Below are positions 56,020 through 64,000 of a stretch of DNA of 64,000 nt, one piece after another. The position numbers were made by a program, and so were the translations under genes. The notes below the pieces were generated by a model. It did no database searches. It was not told where the DNA came from and was given only the letters and a program-made list of their open reading frames with translations. Each line of letters opens with the position of its first letter. The first letter of the stretch is position 1. The stretch is taken from positions 1 through 64,000 of the forward strand of contig JBNGIQ010009363.1 of assembly GCA_049999765.1 (NCBI GenBank), given 5' to 3'. Source of the stretch: Phaeoceros laevis. Lineage: Eukaryota > Anthocerotophyta > Anthocerotopsida > Notothyladales.

Positions 56020-57075
56020 GAAGTACTGTTCTTGTTGGCTCTGTTTTGTGTGTTTGTCCGTTTTGAATACTTGTTTTGAGGTAGTTGCTTTTTTGGGTAG
56101 TTGTTTGTTGTGCACATGTTTCCAGGGAATCTCGTGATGTCAGCACTTATCCCTACCATGACTACATAGCATAGTACAGTCAGCTAGCAGTTGGTAGAAG
56201 TGGTAGTACTGTACTGTGACAGTGTTGGGGCGAATGGTAGGTCATGTTGCAGCAGAACATTGATATCACGTGTGGTTGTACCATGTTCCCTAACATGGTT
56301 GTACCATGTTCCCTAATGCAGGCTACTTTTTTGTTATCACTATACAGTGAGGACTGCTGATGAGGTTTTGGTACTTTCTGAAGTACAGCCTAAGTACTGT
56401 GAATTCTATTTTCTTGTTGAACCTCAATGTCTTGTTTGGAAATTGAGATCCAGGAGGAAATTGAGATCCAGGTTGAAATTGAATGAGGAAATTGAGTTCC
56501 AGGAGGAAATTGAATGAGGAAATTGAGATCCAAGAGGAAATTGAGATCCAGGAGGAAATTGAGATCCAGGAAGAAATTGAAGAGAAAGAGAAATGGTATG
56601 TACACTACCAACTTTAGCAGAGTACAATGTCAGCTGGTGCATGTCGGCTGCTAGTAAGGACTGCACATTGCTGACTCTTTCTTGGTCTGCGTGGTGCCAA
56701 GTAGGTGCCTGTGGGTGCAATGTCTCCATCAAAAACCACTGTGGCCCATTAAAACAACAATCATCTCTTTGAACCAGCATTCAACATTTACGCACGAAGT
56801 ACCTCGCAGAAAAACACAATTGTAGACTAGAAATAAGGAAGTTATGCAAAAGCCGTTGAGGAGTCGAACCTCAGCAAAAAAATGCTGCTGCCCATTGCAG
56901 CCATGGCTTCCTACGTACCTGATTGTTGATATCATAAGTTCTGTTCGCTCCAGCCACCCAAAACCATGTGCTTTCACATATGCTGATGTGTTTTTACATA
57001 TGCTGCAAATTGTCAAGTTTCACTAGTATCAGGTGCCACAAGGGCAGCATCACGTAAGTGCACTACTTAAGTACT
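52950..57075. repeat. Dispersed palindromic word GTAC (AGTACT/AGTACC)
   Basis: Between 54481 and 54960 the tetramer GTAC occurs 18 times in 480 bp (about 2 expected), nearly always as AGTAC or GGTAC followed by T or C. In the flanks (52.95-54.4 and 55.2-57.1 kb) about 25 more copies occur, including in the intron-like stretch 53790-53870 (TTCAAGTACTTTGTG and variants). The gypsy element inserted at 57092-62590 shows no such enrichment, while 62.6-63.9 kb has about 10 copies. In the Pro-rich ORF the word is always in the same codon phase, as GTA (Val) plus Pro or Leu. Confidence 0.7.
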
Positions 57076-57091
57076 CAAATCTTATACTTAA
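56020..57091. other. Element-B non-coding part with tandem repeats
   Basis: Contains two copies of a 23-bp unit (ggttgtaccatgttccctaa, 56266-56315) and about 8 degenerate copies of an 18-bp unit GAAATTGAGATCCAGGAG (56440-56585). The word GTAC recurs (56173, 56206, 56370-56398, 56598, 56797, 57070). No gene can be supported. It ends at the gypsy insertion. Confidence 0.6.
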
Positions 57092-57370
57092 TGTCATGGT
57101 GACTAGGTTGGTAGCTAGTCAGGTTAGGAAGTGCGACGTGGCAGCTAGTTAGTTAATAATGGCCCTAGACGGGTAGGAGGAGTTATGCGACTTTTTTGGG
57201 TTCTTGAAGAGCCACAATGCATGATCTATGCCTATAGCAACGGGCTAGTCCACCATGCATTGGACCGCTGCTTAAACTAAGTGCCCGTTCCGGGCTTGTG
57301 AAACGGCAATCGCCACCCATAAATAAGGAAGCTCAGGGCCTGGAGAGGCACCTGATCCATTGCCCTTTCA
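57092..57370 (+). repeat. 5-prime LTR of the gypsy element
   Basis: It begins TGTCATGGTGACTAGG and ends GCCCTTTCA. It differs from the 3-prime copy by a few substitutions and one T in the run gactttttt. A likely transcription signal is the cataaataagg stretch near 57320. Confidence 0.95.
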
Positions 57371-57372
57371 AC

Positions 57373-57384
57373 TGGTATCAGAGC
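57373..57384 (+). promoter_or_regulatory. Primer-binding site of the gypsy element
   Basis: TGGTATCAGAGC two bases after the LTR, complementary to initiator tRNA-Met. Confidence 0.9.
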
Positions 57385-57768
57385 TTCTTCGCCAGAAAAC
57401 GACGGATCCCATGGATGACTGAGGAAAGCCAGCTTCTGGCTTTGCTGCCACCATCTGATGATCTTCCTCCCCGCTGAGCAGTACACATTAGGCTGTGGTG
57501 CATTATTTCTGAGCCCTGTCCACCCACACACGCAGAGCTAAGAGGAGCGTTCGCATTAGTGAGTTACTACCGGCGGCAGCTACCGTTACATTGCATCATC
57601 CGGCTGGTAGAGTTGTTGGTGCCCAAGTTAGACGAGCCGAAAACCGTAGCGTGGACGTCACCGGAAAAAGGAGCTTGGAGAATTTTGTGTTATCACCTCG
57701 GGCAGGTGCTGTACCTGGTTGGACCCGGCACCGAGAGCTTTAGGGCGCAAGTCGACGCCATTGTCTGG

Positions 57769-58880
57769 GATGGGAGATCACGGCGTGGCAACAGTGGAGC
57801 TGCTGGAGCCGGGAGCGGCGATGCAGCTAGTGCGAGCCCAAGCGGAGCAGCTAGCGCAGCTTGAGGCCATGCTGCAGCAGCGATAGGCGGAGGCCGATCA
57901 AGCCATGCAAGCCGCACAAACCGCGCGGGCAGAGCAAAGCCATTCAGGCCGCGCGTGCGGCTCAGGCAGCTCAGGCGGCGCAGGAGGCGCACGCTGCCAT
58001 GCAAGCTGCGCAGGCGGCGCAAGGAGTGCGGATGACCCAAAGCGAGGGAGAGAGCTCACACGGCAACGGCGGCCGAGTCCGCGTCCCTAAACCAAAAGTG
58101 TATGAGGGGCATCGGGACGCGGTGACGGTGGAGCAGTGGCTCTACCAATTGGGGCAGTACCTCCACCTGCAAGGCACACCGGTTGAGCACCATGTCAATT
58201 TTGCAAGCATGTATCTTAAGGGCCCAGCTCTCCTTTGGTGGTTGCAGCGAGAAATGCAGGTGCGACAGGGGGAGGCGACCCCATTTCTGGACTTGGAGAG
58301 CTTTGCTGAAGGGACACGGGAGCAGTTCATCCCTGTGCAAGGGAAGGTGGAGGCACGAGACAAGCTGGGCAGGCTGACACAGCACGGCACAGTAGCCGCG
58401 TACGCCGAGGAGTTCCTCTCACTTGTGCTGGCTGTGCCGGGCATGACGGAGGAAGAAAAGCTCGATCGCTTCACTCGAGGGCTGCGGCGACAAGCACGGA
58501 AGGAGGTAACTCTTCGAGAATGCATTACATTACAGCAGGCCATTACCATTGCCTGCAAAGTAGATGCATTGTATATGGAGGTGACAGGGAGAGCAGCGCG
58601 CGGAGGAGGGCCGAGGGTGTTCCTGAACTCTGCAGATGAGGCGGTACCCATGGAGATCGGCCAGGTGCGCGAGTTCAGCGGCGAGTGTTATAATTGCGGG
58701 ACCTGGGGCCACCGTGCGTCAGAATGCTCGCAGGGGCCTGCATGTCCAAGGGGACGAGGAGCCGGAGGGCGAGGACGCGGCAGGCGCATACCAGAGAGAG
58801 TGCCACCTCGACGGCAGGTCAATCGGGTAGAAGAAGATGTTGCAGGGGCGGGAAACGACTGCCCTCAGCCCGAGGGGTGA
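57769..58880 (+). pseudogene. Gypsy gag with CCHC zinc knuckle
   Basis: A start at 57769 (MGDHGVATVELLEPG) leads into Ala/Gln-rich coil sequence with a TAG at about 57885 and one or two frameshifts before the main frame (57861-58880). The main frame holds the retrotransposon gag core (VEQWLYQLGQYL, YLKGPALLWW, FAEGTREQFIP, EEKLDRFTRGLR) and a zinc knuckle CYNCGTWGHRASEC near residue 285, then an Arg/Gly-rich tail. Gag forms the particle and binds element RNA. This copy is interrupted at its start. Confidence 0.9.
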
Positions 58881-58889
58881 AGGCTGAGG

Positions 58890-61800
58890 GAGGGACAAGC
58901 CCCAAGCGTGAAAGGTGCAGTAGGGTAAGCAGCCTGTTTCGGGTTACAGGCAAGCTGAATGGTCGCAGTTGCATTTTCCTTGTTGACTGTGGTGCCACCA
59001 GTAATTTTCTGTCACTGGACTTTGCCCGCAAGCACGGGTTTCTCACCAAGGAAGAAGCAGGGAGCGTCAGCTTTGGGGATAGAAGGACAGCCACTCAGCC
59101 ATCCCAGATGAGTAAATGCTTGAATATGAGGATAGGTGATCACCGGGAATACCTAGAGTTCGTTGCTACCACTTTGGACAGCAGCTACGATGCCATTTTG
59201 GGCATGCCCTGGCTTGAATGCCATGAACCAGCAGTCACGTGGAGCACATGGGAACTCATGCTGCAGCTGGGCAATCGGCGAGTAGTCATCAAAGGAGGAC
59301 GGCCATGCAGGATGGACCAAACTGCAGCTGTTCAGGTGCATGAGGTAAGTGCAAAAGCAATTTGCCGAGACCTGAAAAGGAAAGGCACAGAATTTGTGCT
59401 TTTTATGATCCGTGAAAAGAGCAAAGTTGTGCAGCAGGCAAAGGCCCCAGCTGATCCCAAGTTGCATCGGCTCCTGCAGGAATATGTACAGCGATGTCGT
59501 GGTAGATGGGCTGCCAGCAGGTCTTCCTCCATCCAGGACATGTGACCATGAGATTGAATTATTGCCTGGACAGCACAAGCCGCCACATAGACCAGTGTAT
59601 AAACTGTCTCCGGCAGAACTCATGGAAGCAAAGACAGAAATTCAAGGGCTGCTGGATAGAAGTTATATTCGACCATCTCGGTCCCCTTATGGTGCCCCCA
59701 TTCTCTTTACAAAGAAAAAGAACGGTGGCTTGCGTATGTGCATTGACTATAGAGGCTTAAATAATATCACTAAGAGGAACAACTTTCCTCTTCCTAGAAT
59801 AGATGAGCTTCTAGAAAGTCTTACGGGTGCTAAGTTTTTTTCTAAACTGGACTTGGCAGCAGGATACCACCAAATCAGAGTCAAGGAAGAAGACATCGAG
59901 AAGACGGCCTTCAATACTCGGTATGGTCACTTTGAGTGGCTGGTCCTCAGTTTTGGCATGACCAATGCCCCGGCCACTTTTCAATCATTAATGAATGACA
60001 CATTCAGCGATCTGATTGGCCAGGGGGTGTTAATATATATGGATGACCTACTTGTGTATAGTAAAACCAGGGAAGAACGCTATGTCAAGTTACGCCAAGT
60101 TCTGCAGCGACTCCGAAGTAGCAAGCTGTATGCATAAGCAAGTGTGAATTTCTCACACCCAGTCTCGAGTATTTGGGACGTATCATAGATGCAGACGGTA
60201 TTCGAGTGGATCCCAAGAAGGTGGAAATAGTACAGCTGTAGCCTAGACCTCGCCAAATTTTTGATCTGCAATCGTTCCTATGTCTGGCCTCCTACTACAG
60301 GAAATTCGTGCAAGGTTTCGCTCGACTAGCTACTCCCTTGACCAGTCTACTGCAGAATTCCAAGGTCTGGACATGGGGACCAGAACAGGAGCAGGCCTTT
60401 TGTGCTCTGAAGCAGGCACTCACCACCGCACCTGTACTTATCTATCCAGATGACAGATTCCCTTTCGTTATTGCTGCTGATGCCTCTGACCTTGCCGTGG
60501 GTGCTGTGCTACAACAGGACCAAGGTCAAGGCCTCCAACCTGTTGCATTTTTTAGTCAGAAGCTCAAAGGAGCTGAGGTAAATTGGTCCACTCATGAAAA
60601 AGAGGCCTTAGTACAGGTGCTAGCCCTCAAGCAATGGCGCTACTTCATTGAGGGTGTCCCTTTCATTCTCGAGACAGATCATAGTCCCTTACAGCATCTG
60701 CAAACTCAGCCAACCCTCTCCCGCAAACAGGCACGGTGGCTCGAGTTTTTTCAGCAATTTCAATTCTCTGTCCAGTAGAAACAGGGAAAGCAGAATCGCG
60801 TGGCTGATGCTCTTAGTCGGTTGCAGGTGAATCAGATCTTAACTACATGACAGCTGCAACATGGCTGGCAGGAGGACATCCGGGAAGCCTTATCTGTGGA
60901 TATTGAGGCCAGAGAAGCCTACAAGGCCATCAGAGGATAGTAGCCGGGATGGGAGGAAAAAGAAGGGCTCTTATTTTTTCAGAATCGGTTGTTCATTCCT
61001 AACGTGGCTCATCTCCGCTTGAGTCTACTTCAGGAAGCCCATGAGACGCCATCAGCAGCGCATCCAGGCATAGGCCGCACCTTGAGTGCACTCATTGAGC
61101 ATTTTTATTGGAAGGAGATGAAACAGGATGTGCGCGACTTCGTCACCACCTGCGACATCTGTCAACGCATAAAGGCTCCTCGAACACGGCCAGGTGGTCT
61201 CCTTCAACCCCCCCTTCCTGTTCCCTTGAGACCCTGGGAACAGATCTCATTGGACTTCATAGTCGGATTGCCCAAGACACCGGAGGGGTTTGAAGCCATA
61301 TTAGTTTTTGTTGACAAATTCAGTCGTATGGTTCACCTAGTTGCTACTAAAGAGACTTGTACTGCGGAACAGGCCGCCGACTTGTTTATGCGTCATGTCT
61401 ACAAACTTCATGGATTGCCAAGCTCTATTATCTCTGACAGGGACCCCCGTTTCACCTCCCACTTCTGGCAGGCCATCCACAAGGGACTGGGAACCAAATT
61501 ATGTCTCTCTACAGCCTTTCACCCCCAGAGCGACGGGGCAACGGAGAGGGCCAACTAAACAGTCGAAGATATGCTGCGGGGATTTGTAAGTGCACAGCAA
61601 GATAGATGGGAGCAGTTCCTTCGTTTTGTCGAATTTGCCTTCAACAATGCGGTTAATGCTTCCACAGGCATCAGCCCTTTCTTTTTATGTGGTTCCAGAC
61701 CACGCACCTTACTCAGTGCTGTTGTCCCTGCGCATGGCCGAGTCCCAGCAGCCACCGACTACCTTCGTTCCAGGGTGGAGGCCTTGCAGCTTGCTCGGCA

Positions 61801-62285
61801 ACATGTGCAGGAGGCCCAAAACAGGCAGTCCCAACAAGCGAATCGGCACAGGCGGGACCAAGACTATGAACCTGGCGATTTGGTTATGTTATCAGCCAGG
61901 AATTTGCAGAGTAATGGCGTTCGCAAACTTTCGGACAGGTGGGTAGGACCTTTCTGTCATTCGCAAGATAGGCCATGCCGCTTTTCAGATTCAATTACCA
62001 GCAAACAGTCGTATCCACGACGTATTTCACACATCCATGCTCAAGCCTTACAGGGGGACGCCACCAATCAGGCCGGAGCCAGATCTTTCCTACGGCGAAC
62101 CAGAATATGAAGTTGAGGCGCTCCTTCAGCATCGGCAGGTGCGCCGGTGCTGACAATTCCTTGTCCTCTGGCGCGGGTATCCTCTCAGCGATGCGACTTG
62201 GGAACCGTTCTCCAACTTAACACATTGCGATGATCTTCTGCGCGCCTATGTCCGCCAACACGGTCTCAGCATTCCAGGCTTCGAG
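58890..62285 (+). pseudogene. Gypsy pol with C-terminal chromodomain
   Basis: Protease: FLVDCGATSNFLS (about 58975-59010), an active-site DCGA in place of DTGA/DSGA. RT: frame 59412-60137 with CIDYRGLN, FSKLDLAAGYHQI and YMDDLLVYSK. RNase H: 60308-60778 (VIAADASDLAVGAVL, ETDHSPLQ). Integrase: 60989-61558 with HH..CDICQ zinc site, SLDFIVGLP and SDRDPRFTS, then HPQSDGATERAN. After TAA at 61556 the frame goes on to 62110, and the chromodomain follows at about 62100-62250 (YEVEALLQHRQVR, FLVLWRGYPLSDATWEP). Stops near 60135, 60240, 60776, 60848, 60940 and 61556, and a frameshift near 59490, block a full polyprotein. Chromodomains direct integration to heterochromatin. Confidence 0.93.
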
Positions 62286-62312
62286 GTCAAAGCTAGACCC
62301 CCCGGGAGTAGT

Positions 62313-62590
62313 TGTCACGGTGACTAGGTTGGTAACTAGTCAGGTTAGGAAGTGCGACGTGGCAGCTAGTTAGTTAATAATGGCCCTAGCCGGGCAGGAG
62401 GAGTTACGCGACTTTTTGGGTTCTTGAAGAGCCACAATGCATGATCTATGCCGACAGCAACGGGCTAGTCCACCATGCATTGGACCGCTGCTTAAACTAA
62501 GTGCCCGTTCTGGGCTTGTGAAACGGCAATCGCCACCCATAAATAAGGAAGCTCAGGGCCTGGAGAGGCACCTGATCCATTGCCCTTTCA
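62313..62590 (+). repeat. 3-prime LTR of the gypsy element
   Basis: It starts TGTCACGGTGACTAGG after a short purine/C-run (ccccccgggagtagt), and ends GCCCTTTCA, one base shorter than the 5-prime copy. Confidence 0.95.
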
Positions 62591-62669
62591 CTTAGTAACT
62601 TATAACTTATAATCCTCATAAAATCCGCTATAAAAACGCTGGAATCTACCAAGTACTGCAAGTTCGCAA

Positions 62670-62757
62670 AAACTCAAAATTGGGCCTACCAACACACCAA
62701 AATTGGGCCTACCACTGTCTCCTCAGACAAAATTGGGCCTACCACTGTCTCCTCAGA
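62670..62757. repeat. Tandem repeat of AAAATTGGGCCTACCA-type unit
   Basis: The unit aaaattgggcctaccac plus tgtctcctcaga occurs about three times (first copy shorter). It lies between the gypsy 3-prime LTR and the end of the minus-strand transposase-like gene, so it may be the 3-prime UTR of that gene. Confidence 0.75.
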
Positions 62758-63900
62758 AATACGATACCTTATTCTGCGGGTGTCCCTCTCCCACAACAGG
62801 GGTGAGAGGAATCCTGATGCACCTCACAAGGTGGGTGTAGACATAAGCGTTGTGATCGGTAAGCTCATACTGGTTGTTCCCACGAGCTAACTTGTCATAG
62901 TGCCTGCCCACCATCACATATTCCCCCTCCGTGTACTTCTGGCCATAGTAGTCCTCAACATCCTCAGTCAGCCTCTGCTTCTCACCCACACACAATAGCA
63001 ACCAGAACTCCTCGGTCGGGTCATCTGATACACAATTCACAGCAAATGTGTCCCCAATTTGAAGAGCATCTGAAATGCGTCCATAATCCACCTCATCACA
63101 TTGGTACATCAGAGACTAAGCCTCATCCAGGTCAGCCAACCTTTTATGTCAGACATCAGTGCAGTTCTTGGGCTTTAGCTGAACACACTGCCAATTAGTG
63201 ACATATTCCTTGTTGACACACTGGCTTCACTTCCAATCACAGCAAAAGACACAAAAGCATGCCAAATGGTGAACCAAAAGTGAGGTGCCACAAGTGAAAT
63301 CTACTCCTCGGATAGAGTGGAAGTTACAGGTCCGTGGCACAGTGGCACATGCCCATCGTGCACACCTTGGAACTTCCTTGTGAGTTACATAGTGGAAATT
63401 CCTCTGAACAAGTCTCTCTTCACTCCTAGAAGCTGCTGGAGCAGCTGAAGTACCTGCAAGTATCAAGTACGCACATGCCTGGACAGCATTCTGCATATGC
63501 ATGGATTCTCCCCGCTTCTCCTCATCCATTAGAATGCGCTTCACTTGGGCCCCAGCCCCATCGTGCTCCCCCTTACCATGCCTTGATGCAAAAAAAGACC
63601 AAATCATCTTCTTGCCCATCTTGCCATGGTACCTCGCCACATGGTAGAAAGGCCTGGCAGCCTTGAATTGCGACGCTGCTCCATCGGACCACACCCAATG
63701 CTCGTTGTACTGGATGTTTTGCTCCACCAACCACTCATGGTGCATCTCAAAACAGTACTGGACAAATAGTGTGTCATGCAAATTGTCATTGGAACAAAAA
63801 AATGGTACTCCCGGACAATGTGGCGCTGGAGATGGTCCACTTCAAGTTCTTGAAATACCATTGCCATGCGTGGGTGTCTCAAACCATTTCCAGTACCAAG
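62750..63900 (-). pseudogene. Transposase-like protein, C-terminal half (SDG/HGKG family)
   Basis: Read from 63900 down: RHPRMAMVFQELEVDHLQ, a frameshift at the T/A-rich run near 63800, then CFEMHHEWLVEQN, HWVWSDGAASQFKAARPF, HVARYHGKM, WSFFASRHGKGEHDGAGAQVKR and the HMQNAV segment; a possible intron lies near 63460. A further frame (63109-62753) gives FWLLLCVGEK, YVMVGRHYDK and HNAYVYTHLVRCI, the usual C-terminal module of the same family. Acidic residues in SDG and HDGAG, together with the conserved KR, look like a DDE-type catalytic core, but I cannot prove it. The 5-prime half lies beyond the window or is lost. Same family as the N-terminal half at 27.4-30.0 kb, but the two are different copies. 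Confidence 0.65.
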
Positions 63901-64000
63901 GGCCTGTCACGCCGCAGCATGACATGAGTGTGATTAAAGTAGTGAAGTGAGTGAGGGTTAGACCAGAGGTTAGGGTTTATTAATGAACCCAAGTTAAGGC
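63901..64000. other. Window edge
   Basis: Continues upstream of the transposase-like gene; contains agtgaagtgagtgagg and a gttagggtttatt stretch. Too short to assign. Confidence 0.5.

Larger units (their letters stand above)
57092..62590 (+). mobile_element. Complete Ty3/gypsy chromovirus (5.5 kb) inserted in element B
   Basis: Two near-identical LTRs in direct orientation (57092-57370 and 62313-62590) enclose a primer-binding site, gag, protease, RT, RNase H, integrase and a chromodomain, in the order of Ty3/gypsy chromoviruses. The 5-bp flanks are CTTAA (57087-57091) and CTTAG (62591-62595), probably a target-site duplication with one change. LTRs differ at only a handful of sites, so insertion is fairly recent, yet the coding region carries several stops and frameshifts. 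It separates the two parts of element B. Confidence 0.93.

Overview
The window looks like nuclear DNA of a land plant, most likely a seed-free one. The basis is a CKI1-like hybrid histidine kinase, a class I LBD transcription factor, an IMB3/importin-5 gene of plant type, fragments of plant-type PLS-class PPR genes, chromodomain Ty3/gypsy and Ty1/copia retrotransposons, and many short GT-AG introns. I cannot name the species. Four runs of N (19467-19476, 20080-20179, 37154-37253, 51856-51955) show that it is a draft assembly.

Only three genes look intact: the histidine kinase (+, about 12.1-16.6 kb, 6-7 exons), the LBD gene (-, 17.4-18.1 kb, one exon, tail-to-tail with the kinase) and the importin-5 gene (+, 43.3-49.2 kb, 20 exons that join in frame to about 1119 codons). 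Most of the rest is transposon debris.

Layout: 0-2 kb, unrecognised DNA rich in GGACA/TGTCC. 2-5 kb, copia pieces in both orientations plus a probable copia LTR. 5-9 kb, little recognisable apart from a decayed copy of a PPR-gene leader (7.37-8.03 kb). 9.1-10.9 kb, broken gypsy pol. 11.6-18.1 kb, kinase and LBD genes. 18.1-21.4 kb, AT-rich DNA with tandem repeats and two gaps. 21.4-41.8 kb, an accessory region described below. 42.18-43.00 kb, a non-autonomous element with imperfect terminal inverted repeats. 43.3-49.2 kb, importin. 50.6-51.7 kb, gypsy gag/protease fragment. 52.1-57.1 and 62.6-63.9 kb, a second unfamiliar element, split by a complete 5.5-kb chromodomain gypsy element (57092-62590) with near-identical LTRs.

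The most unusual content is in the accessory regions. Two old, diverged copies (22.2-25.6 and 33.3-40.5 kb) of an intron-containing gene encode a ParB/sulfiredoxin-like domain fused to an amino-DNA-methyltransferase-like domain, a pairing otherwise typical of phages and plasmids. Both copies are now broken. Near them on the opposite strand is a transposase-like gene whose family has SDGxxxQFK and HGKG motifs. This neighbourhood, including an intron of the ParB-MTase gene, is scattered with a 14-bp palindromic word, ACCGGACRTCCGGT and close variants. That word is almost absent from the host genes and from the inserted retroelements. The second element, at 52-64 kb, has the C-terminal half of the same transposase-like family and is enriched in a different palindromic word (GTAC, usually AGTACT or AGTACC). 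My working hypothesis is a family of eukaryotic elements that each carry a private palindromic word dispersed through coding and non-coding parts, read by a ParB-like or methyltransferase-like protein. The sequence shows the words and the genes; the functional link is inference.

PPR gene fragments (31.6-33.3 kb on +, 35.4-36.7 kb on -) lie between pieces of the second ParB-MTase copy, so this element has either captured or been invaded by host gene debris.
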